Positions 38,341 to 47,253 of a stretch of 64,000 nt of DNA are shown here, in pieces; positions within the stretch are counted from its first letter, which is position 1; each line of letters starts with the position of its first letter. Both the position numbers and the translations under genes were made by a program. The DNA comes from Pseudomonas luteola NBRC 103146 (GTDB lineage Bacteria; Pseudomonadota; Gammaproteobacteria; Pseudomonadales; Pseudomonadaceae). Where the stretch lies: contig NZ_BDAE01000010.1 of assembly GCF_002091675.1 (NCBI RefSeq), forward strand, positions 91,203 to 155,202, in the 5' to 3' direction. The notes under the pieces are model-generated. The model was not told the origin of the DNA, did no database searches, and saw only the letters and a list, made by a program, of their open reading frames with translations.

Positions 38341-39462
38341 TCAGATTTCAGGCTGTCTAGCTGGCGTGTTGTGCATTTCGTCGGATACTGAATGAGGCCG
38401 TTTGATTTGCGTGCCCACTTCCGCCCGCAGCTGAGGCAAACACTCTGGAAATTCCCGATTTACGAAGGCAATCAGGCGCTCACGTACATGGCAGCGCAGA
38501 TCCCAGTTTTTGGACGAGTCTGGAGAGGTAACGAGGACGCGTAGTTGTATGGCTCTGTCCGAAGCGTCCGTAACTTGCAAGACGCATACACGGCCATCCC
38601 ACAAATGGGGCACTTCGTTGCACACACGCTCCAATTCAGCGCGTATCGGCTCCATCGGAAGTGAATAGTCCACCCACATAAAGACCGATCCCATGAGGCT
38701 GGAATTGGTGCGGGTCCAGTTCTGAAAAGGTTTTTCGATAAAGTACTGCAGGGGTACCACCAAGCGCCGATCATCCCAGATCCGCACCACGACATAGGTT
38801 CCGGTAATCTCTTCAACCCGGCCCCATTCCCCCTCGACGATCACGACATCATCAATTCGAATGGGTTGGGTCACGGCAATCTGCAGACCGGCAATGAGAT
38901 TGCCCAGTACAGGGCGTGCGGCGATACCCGCCACGATACCGGCCACACCAGCGGAAGCGAGCAGACTGGCACCGATTTGCCTGACCTCGGGAAACGTCAT
39001 CAGCATGGACGACAGGCCTACCAGAAAGACGACAAAACCCAGGCTGCGCACCATGACGCGCGTCTGGGTCTGGATACGTCTGGCACGAAGGTTATCTTCA
39101 ATATTGACCGGGTGACGGATGGAAATGGTCGCGCCAATGGCTTTTACGCACCGTAAACCCAACCAGGTAAACGCAGCGATTGTGATCAGGGCCGTCAGGT
39201 GCCTTAAGCCACCGATCAGGGGCAGGGTGTCAGGCGCTGAACCCAATACACCTTGCAAGGCTATCAGCGGGATCAGAAACCGGGCAGGGCGCTCGGAGTA
39301 GCGGATCAGTGTCTGAGCCAGCAAAAAGGGACGCGCGAGTCGTTTCAGTACGGTGGAAATAACCAGTACGGCAATGCTGGCGATTGCCATCGAAACACAT
39401 GCTGCTACCAGAGTAGCCAGCCAGGGAGAGGAGAGAAATGTCGACCAGTCGATGGACATCAT
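38341..39462 (-). CDS. MscS-family mechanosensitive ion channel
   Basis: This 373-aa inner-membrane protein has four to five TM segments, starting at LVAACVSMAIASIAVLVI. The pore-lining helix is rich in Ala/Gly (LLASAGVAGIVAGIAARPVLGNLIAGL), followed by the conserved MscS beta-domain (QPIRIDDVVIVEGEWGRVEEI) and a cytoplasmic alpha/beta cage. Such channels open on hypo-osmotic shock to release solutes, which suits a neighbourhood that makes trehalose. AGGA 6-8 nt upstream supports ATG 39462. It starts only 20 nt beyond the terminator of the small upstream gene, so its promoter must overlap or lie within that region, or it relies on readthrough. Confidence 0.9.
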   Translation of the reverse strand: MMSIDWSTFLSSPWLATLVAACVSMAIASIAVLVISTVLKRLARPFLLAQTLIRYSERPARFLIPLIALQGVLGSAPDTLPLIGGLRHLTALITIAAFTWLGLRCVKAIGATISIRHPVNIEDNLRARRIQTQTRVMVRSLGFVVFLVGLSSMLMTFPEVRQIGASLLASAGVAGIVAGIAARPVLGNLIAGLQIAVTQPIRIDDVVIVEGEWGRVEEITGTYVVVRIWDDRRLVVPLQYFIEKPFQNWTRTNSSLMGSVFMWVDYSLPMEPIRAELERVCNEVPHLWDGRVCVLQVTDASDRAIQLRVLVTSPDSSKNWDLRCHVRERLIAFVNREFPECLPQLRAEVGTQIKRPHSVSDEMHNTPARQPEI

Positions 39463-39478
39463 CCAGAGTCCTTAGGAA

Positions 39479-39504
39479 TCAAAAAGCCGCGAAGCGCGGC
39501 TTTA
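39479..39504 (-). terminator. Rho-independent terminator of the 47-aa gene
   Basis: GCCGCG (39486-39491) and CGCGGC (39495-39500) form a compact stem with a 3-nt loop, extended by A/T pairs. On the - strand it ends in TTTTT. It lies about 25 nt after the stop of the small ORF and just before mscS. Confidence 0.8.
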
Positions 39505-39526
39505 TCGGCTGATTCAGTCGGTGGGT

Positions 39527-39670
39527 TTAAAGCGAAGTAGGGCTTTCAGGCGGAAGGGGAGTGTTATCAACACTACCGGCATCAGCGTCGTTAGCGGCTT
39601 GAATAGTTTGAATACGTGCCACAGCAGACACATTGCGCGCATAGCTGCGGGTGATATCGATGATCATCAT
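39527..39670 (-). CDS. Small protein of 47 aa, unknown function
   Basis: An ORF too short for routine calling begins MMIIDITRSYARN and ends LPPESPTSL. GAGGTGA lies 6-9 nt before the two adjacent ATGs (39670 and 39667), an excellent ribosome site, and a rho-independent terminator follows the stop. The N-terminal half could form an amphipathic helix (ITRSYARNVSAVARIQTIQ), and the C-terminal half is acidic and Pro/Ser-rich. No signal peptide or family is recognised. Independent expression near an MscS channel is the only context. Confidence 0.6.
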   Translation of the reverse strand: MMIIDITRSYARNVSAVARIQTIQAANDADAGSVDNTPLPPESPTSL

Positions 39671-40091
39671 GGCATCTCACCTCAATGCTGCAAGGAACTT
39701 GGACTTGGTGGCGCTGATGATTCAGCGCTTGTCAATTCCGACTGGGCTTCTCGGACTCTGGTTCCCCAGCCTCCCGGCTAGAGCGGCTTTAGCAGCTGAA
39801 CGGTCATCAAACGAGTAGTAATACCAGCCTTTATAAGAAAATGGATGCCAACAATCCCAGCTCGTTTAAACACGTCATACGTAATTATTGAGAAGAACGT
39901 AATGAATCGTTTCAGCTATAAACGTAAAGCTTATCAAGGAAAAGCCGACATCCTTATGGAAAGGCTTGGCTGATGACAGTCTCAAGGGATATGCAGCGTC
40001 GATTTACTTAGCCAAACGGCCATTCAGTGCTACTAGTTAGATAAGCACCTCGTGTTGAGGCGAGTCACTTGAATAGGTAATCCGTCCTTTG
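39671..40091. other. Divergent gap between the 47-aa gene and the kinase gene
   Basis: The 421 bp must contain promoters in both directions. It is AT-rich in the middle (about 39820-39940). No operator, RNA gene or clear promoter was recognised. Confidence 0.4.
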
Positions 40092-42155
40092 ATGTTTATG
40101 CGTTCATCTGATATTGACACCCAAGTGTCGTCCTCTCGAAATATCCTGCTGTCAGCCCCATGGCGACTGGTTCTGGTATATACCGTAGTGGGTGTCCTTT
40201 GGATCGTAGGTACGTCCTTTGTCATTGAGACATTAAAGCTTCCTGAATGGAGCTATACGCTTCGCGGGCTGCTATTTACCTTGTTTACGGCCATCACGGG
40301 ATGGTGGTTTATCAAGCGGCTGACTCAAATTGCAATTCAGACCCAGCGACTGATCAGCCAGTCGGAAGGCGATTACCGAGCGTTATTCGAAATCCATCCA
40401 GCACCCATGTGGCTCTATGACAAGCACAGTCTCCTTATCATCAAGGCAAATGAGGCGGCTCACAGGACTTATGGTTACACCAGTGCTCAATTTGCCCAGC
40501 TGAAGATCACTGACTTGTACGCATACAGTGATAGGGATGAATTTAAAAATCGCACCCATAAAAACGGTATTAACAGTCAGCATCTTTCTGGTATTCGCAA
40601 GCATGTCAATCAATCCGGCAATTCCATGGATGTAGATGTGCTTTGCCATGAGCATATTTTCAAACATGAGCCTTACGGGCTTCTGATGGCACAAAACGTT
40701 AGCGCCCATTTCGAGCTTGAGAAAAAGCTGGCCAATAGCTTGAGGCAGCTTGAGCTGGCCCAGCATATTGGCATGATGGGTTATTGGGAGCGGGATCTAA
40801 AAGACCAGTCGATTCGCTGGTCGCCTGAGATTTATTCAATCCTCAACCTGGACCCCAGACAGGAAGAACTTACCTTCGAGCGCTTTCTTTCTCTTATTCA
40901 CCGGGATGATCGAGCGCGCATGGCCAAGATATATCATGAGGCGGCTTCGGTGGGGCAGACCACTCATGAGTATCGGGTTACTCCAAATAATGGAGAGCTT
41001 CGCTACGTGTTTGAGCGTACTCAGCTAATAGGAGATGAACAGGGAGTCGCCCGAACGCTGTTCGGGACGTTTATTGATGTATCCGAAATCAAGGTGGCCG
41101 AGCAGGCATTGGTGAGGCAGCAAAAGCGTTATGAACATATGGTTGACACCCTTCCAGAAGGTGTACTGATCATCCATCAGGGGCGTGTTACATATGCCAA
41201 TAAGGCCGCCTGCCATATGTTCGCCGAACATTCAGGTGCGCGGTTACGGGCGTTGGATATCGGGCTGTGTTTCCATCCGGATCATCGGGAGCGCGAGATG
41301 GACCGCCTTGATGCCTTGCATAAAGGTCTGACGCAAGAGCAGACATTCAGGCATATCACATTATTACGGCTGGACGGCTCAGAATTCGAGGCTGAATTGG
41401 CTGAAATCATTCTTGAAGAGCATGGACACCGTGACGTGCAGTTGCTTGTTCGGGATATCAGTCAAGCCTCTCAGATGCGCCGGGACCTGGAGGTAGCCAA
41501 CAAGAGCTTGCAACGTCTGTCCCAGCGGCTGATTGAAGTACAAGAACTTGAGCGCCGACAGCTGGCCCGTGATCTGCATGATGATATTGGGCAGCAGCTC
41601 ACAGGCATCAAGCTGCACCTGTAACGACTTGTTCGCAAACTCGACCACGAACAGGAAGTTAAAACATTAGCTGCTGATCTTAGCCAAAGCGTAAACGATG
41701 CCTTGGCCAAGGTGAAAAGCCTCTCGTTGTCCCTTCATCCGCTACAACTTGAAACATTAGGACTTGAAGCTGCCGTGCGGTGGCATCTGTCCCAATTTCT
41801 AGGAGCTACGTCTACTCAATGGGAGCTGAATGTTGAAGGGACGTTGGATAACCTGTCAGCTGACATGGCGGTTGTTGCGTTCAGAATCATTCAAGAGGCC
41901 GTGAACAATGTAGCCAAGCATGCGCAGGCGGCTTCTGTAAGGATCACCTTAAGTTATGACGTCGAGGGGCTAAGGTTAGAGATATTGGATGATGGTTGCG
42001 GATTTGATGTCAGCAGTGCGTCTCAGGGAGCCAGAAGTCTGGGGCTTACCAGCATGCATGAGCGGGTGGCTTCTTTAAACGGGAAGGTCAGGATCTCAAG
42101 CATATCGGGCGTAGGCACACGTATCACAGCGGTTCTGCCTGTTGCGACTAATTGA
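40092..42155 (+). pseudogene. NarX-type PAS histidine kinase interrupted by one in-frame TAA
   Basis: The frame encodes a complete hybrid of sensor and kinase if the stop at 41622-41624 is read through: about 686 residues. Two N-terminal TM segments (LVLVYTVVGVLWIVGTSFVI and the following hydrophobic block) precede three PAS domains (near residues 95, 225 and 345). The HisKA_3 box is RQLARDLHDDIGQQL with the phospho-accepting His. The TAA falls 12 codons after that His. The same frame continues with RLVRKLDHEQEV and a full HATPase_c with IIQEAVNNVAKHA, DDGCGF and GLTSMHERV. A single C-to-T change from CAA (Gln) would explain the stop. No ATG with a ribosome site restarts the second part. The response regulator follows directly. 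Confidence 0.85.
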
Positions 42156-42165
42156 TGAAAGGAGA

Positions 42166-42828
42166 ATGAGCTTGGTAACCCGTGTAGCGCTCGTTGATGA
42201 TCATGCGTTGATTAGGGCTGGGCTGCGGTCTTTGGTCGAAGACCAGCCTGGCTATGAGGTTGTGGCGGAAGGAGGAGATGGCTCTGATGTAGAAAGTATT
42301 CTGCGGGAGCATAAACCGGACATCTTATTATTGGATATCAGCATGAAGCACCTTAGTGGTCTCGATGCGCTACGCCAATGGCGTGAACAGTATCCAGCTG
42401 TTCAGATTCTTATGCTTTCCATGCATGCTACACCTGACTATGTTCTGGCTGCATTACGCCTAGGTGCGCGGGGCTATCTGCTCAAGGATGCGGCTGCACA
42501 AGAGCTAGACCTTGCTTTGCAAGCCCTGGCACGCAACGAGTCGTATTTAAGCCCCGGTATTGCCCAGACCGTTATTCAGTCCGCTATCGTCGAAGGCCGG
42601 CCACGCGAGAGTAGTAGCGGCGGTTCGGTATTGACGCCCAGGCAAACAGAAATCTTGCGTTTGATTGCACGTGGTTGCTCGACACGTGATATCGCTCAGG
42701 GCCTTGGACTCAGTGTAAAAACCGTAGATACCCATCGCTCGCAAATCATGGATCGCCTTAATCTGCATGATGTGCCCTCGCTGGTTTTATACGCTGTACG
42801 TAAAGGCTTGATAAGCCCTGAGGATTAA
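42166..42828 (+). CDS. NarL/LuxR-family response regulator
   Basis: This two-component response regulator of about 220 aa has an N-terminal receiver (VALVDDHALIRAGL, phospho-acceptor Asp in ILLLDISMK, Lys in GYLLKDA) and a C-terminal LuxR HTH (LTPRQTEILRLIARGCSTRDIAQ, KTVDTHRSQIMDRL). It is the cognate partner of the interrupted kinase just upstream. ATG 42166 is given as the start, but GGAG at 42161-42164 is only 1 nt away. TTG at 42172 (7-nt spacing) is a real alternative; the difference is two residues. Target genes are unknown. Confidence 0.9.
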   Translation: MSLVTRVALVDDHALIRAGLRSLVEDQPGYEVVAEGGDGSDVESILREHKPDILLLDISMKHLSGLDALRQWREQYPAVQILMLSMHATPDYVLAALRLGARGYLLKDAAAQELDLALQALARNESYLSPGIAQTVIQSAIVEGRPRESSSGGSVLTPRQTEILRLIARGCSTRDIAQGLGLSVKTVDTHRSQIMDRLNLHDVPSLVLYAVRKGLISPED

Positions 42829-42913
42829 CAGCCTATTGGCCTAGGGAATTCCCTGATAGTCAAGGTAGCGCAAGTTTCGCACACTAGGTCACTGGCTATT
42901 GAAAGAGTGCCCT

Positions 42914-45900
42914 ATGTCTTCATTTTCGTCCCAGGCTGATCGTTTCCTGGAGCATTATCTCTCACGTCATGATGCTTCAGACGCACCTTCTGCTTCGTTT
43001 TCGGTGTCCTCCTCGTGGGCGCTCTGCTTAGGCGTTTCCATGGTCAGTCTCCTTTGCCTGGGCCTTGGCCAGCTAGAGGTTGCGTTACTGGTCTGGGGGG
43101 GCGCGCTGACAATGGCCATGGTAAAGCGTCTGGCTTGGCAAGCGTTCAGCGTTTGCGGGCTGGTTACCCTTGTAGGGTGTCTGGTCTGGTATGTCATTGA
43201 TCCCCACCCCTACGATATCGATATTCATCTCGTGATCGTTTGCGGGTTGGTTATTTCGGTCAGCTATCTTTCTGGGAAAGTGGCTCGGCTGAAGACGAGA
43301 ATCAAACAGCAGCACATACACAACCACTTGTTGGCGCAGTTCAGTTCGGTCCTTACCCAATCGCCTGACGTATGCCTTAAAGAGATTGACTTGAGCGGTC
43401 GTCTTTTAAGCATGAATGACCAGGGTCGATTGCTCATGGACGTTTGCAATTCCGAGCAGGTCCACGGCGCGGATTGGTTGAGCTTCTGGAAAGACGAATG
43501 GGCTCCAAAGGCGCGTCAGGCATTTGATCAGGCCTGTTTGGGCGTGCCGGGGCGTTTTGTTGGCCAATGTGACACGCTCAATGGCACAGCCAAATGGTGG
43601 GATGTACTGGTCCTGCCTGTCCGTGGGCAGCAAGGGCAGATCGAGACGATATTGGCGTTCTCTTGGGACATTACCGAAGCTCAGCGTAACGCTACCAAGC
43701 TTAAAGACACCCACGATGAATTTGATGCTCTTCTAAATAACCTTGATGAAGGAATGTATCGGCTCGATCAGGAGTGGCGTTTCATTCAAGTCAATGAGAT
43801 GGCTGAGGTCCTGCTCAGGCGCACACGAAAAGAGCTATTGGGCGCTTACATCTGGGACCTTTACCCAGAGGATGAAGATCGGGAACTCGGTTCGGCTTAT
43901 CGGGATGTGATGTACTCCGGTTTCCCTCGTCATTTTGAATTCTATTTTCGGCCTTTTCAGCAATGGCATCGTGTCAGCGCTTATCCGCGGCCTAACGGTA
44001 TCACCGTGTTCTTTAGCAACATCACCTCGGATGTTGCCAGTGTCCAACAGAGCCAGACAACAGAAACTCGCCTGCGGTTGGCTCAGGAAATTGGTCGTTT
44101 CGCTGATTGGCAATTCGATCTGGCCTCCCGTGAGCTTATGTTGTCCGAGCAGGCGATACAGCTCCTGAATATCTCCATGGAGGCAGGTGGCTCGCATCAG
44201 GATGAGCTGATGAAGCATTTGCATCCTGATGATCGTCTGGGACTAGTTTCAGCGCTGCTGGATTTGACCGAGGGAAAAGCTTCCTTGAGTGTCTCTTTAC
44301 GTCTCCGGCACGTCGGGCGGTTAGGAGCATGGAGAAACTTTCAATTTGCAGGTGTGGTGCTTCGCCCTAAAGCTCATCCCCAAGGCCTTTTGGTCGGTTG
44401 CATGCAGGATGTGTCCTTGCAGAAGCATCGCGAGCAGCGCCTGATTCAGGCGGAAGCCTTTACACGCAGTATTCTTGATGCACTACCGCAGTTGGTATGT
44501 GTATTGGACGAAGCCGGTACTGTAATTACCGTCAATCAAGCGTGGACCCAGTTTATTGATACCCATCCCGCCCAGTGGGACTGGCCGGATGCTGGAACGA
44601 ATTACCTGACATTCTGTGCAGGTATGGCAGGTCGGGACGGGGCCGTGGCGCAGACTATTTTGGCTAAACTCCAGTCTCTGCTGGATGGAGAAGGTGATCC
44701 TTTCAGCCTGGAGTTCAAAATGGACTTGGGGGATGAGGTTCGCGTCTTCAAGATGTTTGCCCTGCTAATGGACACTGAGCAGAAGCAATTACTCATTGTG
44801 CATGAGGATGTCACCGAAACGGCTCGTCTTCAGCGAACACTAAATACTCAGGCCCAACGGCTCAAGTTGATTTACGAAGGCTCGAGCGATGGGTTGTGGG
44901 AGTGGATCCCACAGCGTAAAGCGCTTTACCTGTCCGAGCGGTTCATTGAATTGATAGGAAGCATCCCTGATGAGCATCAACCGTTTCCACAGTGGTTGAT
45001 TGAACATACTCATCCCGATGAGACCGAGGCGTTGGTATCTATGCTTGAATGCCATCTGGTGCACGACGCGCCATTTGATATCGAGCTGCGTCTGCAAACG
45101 GCTATGGGCTGGCATTGGTTCAGGATCCGTGGCAAGGCCGAGCGGGAAGGGGAGGTACTGGTGCGCTTTGCAGGATCGCTGATGGATATCGATTTTCAGC
45201 GAGACCTTTTAGCTCAGCTTCAAGAAAGTGAAGCTCGTTTCAGGGAAATGGTTGAGTATCTTCCTCATGTCTTCTGGGTATATGACATTTCCAAGGAAAA
45301 AGTCAGCTATGTAAGCCCAGCTTTCCAGAAAATATGGGGACATTCGCCTGAGTTGTTATACGAGAACGCGACACAATGGATCAGCCTTGTCCATCAGGAT
45401 GATCAACCATTGGTTGAGCGCTTTCACCAAGAAGTGATCTGGCATCACCGGTCTGCTGAGGTCGAGTACCGCTCAGTCGATGCCAACGGTAAACTTTTGT
45501 GGGTCCGTAATAAGGCTTTTCCATTTCCGAACGCCCAAGGAGAGATTGCTCGTATTGTGGGTATCGCCGAAGACATCACCGAGGCGCGCACCTACCAGGA
45601 ACAACTTTATGCGGCTGCGCATTTCGATAGTTTAAGTGGGTTACCCAACCGAGTCATGTTCCATAAACGCCTGGAAGAACAATGTGTTCAGGCTGGAAAG
45701 GGTAATCGCGAGTTCTCGGTACTCTTCATTGGGCTTGATCGTATCAAGTGGGTCCAGCAATGCCTGGGCCAGCGTATACGGGATGAATTGGTCAATCAGG
45801 TTTCCGAGCGTTTCCAGACCGTACTAGGCGCAAGGGGCTACCTTGCCAATCTAGCCAGCGATGAATTTGCGGTACTGTTGAGCCGAGAGGAGGAAATGGC

Positions 45901-46897
45901 GCATGTGCATGATGTTATCAAGGCCTTGCTTCAGTCGCTTGATGAGCATTTCCTACTGGCGACAGAATCGATCCGGCTGACAGGTTGCATCGGTGTAGCT
46001 CAGTACCCACTGGATGGCGACACGGCCGAGCAATTGATCAAGAACGCCAATGCTGCCGTGTACGCCGTACAGAAATCTGGACGCAATGGGTATCAATTCT
46101 TCAACCAAGGATTGCTCAAGCACAGCTTCGATACGCTTAAGCTTGAAGCTGAACTTAGTCGTGCGATCGATCAAAACGAGTTCGTTCTGTATTACCAGCC
46201 CAAAGTGGATATGGCTAATCAACAGGTATGTGGTGCCGAGGCCCTGATTCGCTGGGAACATCCAGCTCATGGTCTCCTTAGTCCGCTACGGTTCATTTCA
46301 TTGCTTGAGGAAACCGGCCTGATTGTGCCCGTTGGGCTCTGGTGTATCGACCAGGCTCTGGCGCAACTGGCTGAGTGGCAATCAAGGGGGCTAGGCCATT
46401 TTGTAGTAGCGGTGAACCTGTCGCTTCGCCAGCTGCAGCCCGACCTATGCGAGCAAGTGCGAGCCAGCTTGAAGCGACATGGTATTGAGCCGGGCTGCCT
46501 GGAACTGGAACTTACCGAGTCCATCATGCCTGAGGCAGGCAGCGAGTCGAGCGCCATCATCAATGATCTAAAAACGTTGGGCGTCCGGATAGCGGTGGAC
46601 GACTTCGGTACGGGTTATTCGACCTTGGGAAGTTTGCGTTCTTTTGTGCCGGACACACTCAAGATTGATCGGTGCTTTCTTAACGAGATGGCCAGCAATG
46701 CTTCTGATAGTGCCATTGTGAAAAGCGTCATTGAGATGGCTCACGCCTTGTCGATGACGGTTGTGGCCGAAGGTGTCGAGTCGCTGGAGCAACAACGGTT
46801 ATTAGAGGAACTGCATTGTGACCAGATGCAGGGGTTCTTGATCAGTCCGCCGGTTGACGCCGTTATTTTTGAGGAAAAGCATATTGCCATTAGGTAA
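42914..46897 (+). CDS. Membrane-anchored multi-PAS GGDEF-EAL protein, probable c-di-GMP phosphodiesterase
   Basis: A 1327-aa protein begins with three to four TM segments (residues about 30-120). About six PAS domains follow, with starts near 140, 275, 380, 515, 660 and 770, and then a GGDEF and an EAL domain. The GGDEF signature is degenerate: LASDEF (Asp983) replaces GGDEF, so cyclase activity is unlikely, although GTP binding could remain. The EAL domain keeps its key residues: AEALIRWEHP, VNLS, ELTES, VDDFGTG, LKIDR, AEGVES and QGFL. The likely activity is c-di-GMP hydrolysis controlled by redox, gas or ligand sensing through PAS. ATG 42914 is preferred over an upstream TTG. It is transcribed separately or with the response regulator 85 nt upstream, and ends in a strong terminator. 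Confidence 0.9.
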   Translation: MSSFSSQADRFLEHYLSRHDASDAPSASFSVSSSWALCLGVSMVSLLCLGLGQLEVALLVWGGALTMAMVKRLAWQAFSVCGLVTLVGCLVWYVIDPHPYDIDIHLVIVCGLVISVSYLSGKVARLKTRIKQQHIHNHLLAQFSSVLTQSPDVCLKEIDLSGRLLSMNDQGRLLMDVCNSEQVHGADWLSFWKDEWAPKARQAFDQACLGVPGRFVGQCDTLNGTAKWWDVLVLPVRGQQGQIETILAFSWDITEAQRNATKLKDTHDEFDALLNNLDEGMYRLDQEWRFIQVNEMAEVLLRRTRKELLGAYIWDLYPEDEDRELGSAYRDVMYSGFPRHFEFYFRPFQQWHRVSAYPRPNGITVFFSNITSDVASVQQSQTTETRLRLAQEIGRFADWQFDLASRELMLSEQAIQLLNISMEAGGSHQDELMKHLHPDDRLGLVSALLDLTEGKASLSVSLRLRHVGRLGAWRNFQFAGVVLRPKAHPQGLLVGCMQDVSLQKHREQRLIQAEAFTRSILDALPQLVCVLDEAGTVITVNQAWTQFIDTHPAQWDWPDAGTNYLTFCAGMAGRDGAVAQTILAKLQSLLDGEGDPFSLEFKMDLGDEVRVFKMFALLMDTEQKQLLIVHEDVTETARLQRTLNTQAQRLKLIYEGSSDGLWEWIPQRKALYLSERFIELIGSIPDEHQPFPQWLIEHTHPDETEALVSMLECHLVHDAPFDIELRLQTAMGWHWFRIRGKAEREGEVLVRFAGSLMDIDFQRDLLAQLQESEARFREMVEYLPHVFWVYDISKEKVSYVSPAFQKIWGHSPELLYENATQWISLVHQDDQPLVERFHQEVIWHHRSAEVEYRSVDANGKLLWVRNKAFPFPNAQGEIARIVGIAEDITEARTYQEQLYAAAHFDSLSGLPNRVMFHKRLEEQCVQAGKGNREFSVLFIGLDRIKWVQQCLGQRIRDELVNQVSERFQTVLGARGYLANLASDEFAVLLSREEEMAHVHDVIKALLQSLDEHFLLATESIRLTGCIGVAQYPLDGDTAEQLIKNANAAVYAVQKSGRNGYQFFNQGLLKHSFDTLKLEAELSRAIDQNEFVLYYQPKVDMANQQVCGAEALIRWEHPAHGLLSPLRFISLLEETGLIVPVGLWCIDQALAQLAEWQSRGLGHFVVAVNLSLRQLQPDLCEQVRASLKRHGIEPGCLELELTESIMPEAGSESSAIINDLKTLGVRIAVDDFGTGYSTLGSLRSFVPDTLKIDRCFLNEMASNASDSAIVKSVIEMAHALSMTVVAEGVESLEQQRLLEELHCDQMQGFLISPPVDAVIFEEKHIAIR

Positions 46898-46930
46898 ATG
46901 ACTTAGTTCTTTCAGCTTGTTGTGTCATAG

Positions 46931-46960
46931 AGCCGCTCCGCTGTAGAGCGGCTTTTTTTT
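46931..46960 (+). terminator. Rho-independent terminator after the GGDEF-EAL gene
   Basis: AGCCGCTC (46931-46938) and GAGCGGCT (46946-46953) form an 8-bp stem with a 7-nt loop, followed directly by eight T residues. It lies 33 nt after the stop. Confidence 0.92.
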
Positions 46961-46999
46961 GAGCTTATGGTGTGGCAGGCCTTCGATTCTGCCATCCAT

Positions 47000-47044
47000 C
47001 CTGAAACTTTAGCCGCTCGGTGGCTTAGATGTTTCAGGTTTTTT
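47000..47044 (+). terminator. Second terminator-like hairpin before the chemosensory operon
   Basis: CCTGAAAC (47000-47007) and GTTTCAGG (47031-47038) enclose an inner AGCC/GGCT stem and are followed by TTTTTT. It lies 40 nt past the first terminator and no protein gene ends between them. It could be a back-up terminator or the 3' end of a short RNA. Confidence 0.6.
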
Positions 47045-47253
47045 CTTAGGAAAAGCAGGCGTTTTACCTCAGGTTCTCCCCGATAGTTTCTCTTGAGCAC
47101 CGACGCTTAAATATGCCTGCCGTGGATGTCAGGCGAGCCGAAGTGTTTCGGCCTACATCAGACAGGCCGCACGCTTTGGTGTGAGCAGGAGCCACCCAGC
47201 TGCGTTACGCATCCATTTCAATGAAACCATCGCTCGTAGTTGAGGACCCCTTC
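47045..47253 (+). other. Leader of the chemosensory operon
   Basis: This stretch must contain the operon promoter. GCCGAA-GTGT-TTCGGC at 47137-47152 is a small perfect hairpin. No sigma-54 or FliA (sigma-28) promoter was convincing. Confidence 0.4.

Noticed and set aside
41703..42155. Separate 150-aa ATPase protein starting at TTG 41703
   Set aside because: It is in the same frame as the kinase before the TAA and has no ribosome site; treated as the second half of the interrupted kinase gene.
47221..47253. Upstream ATG start for the double-tipped receptor
   Set aside because: No ribosome site precedes 47221, while GAGGA precedes ATG 47254 at a good distance.
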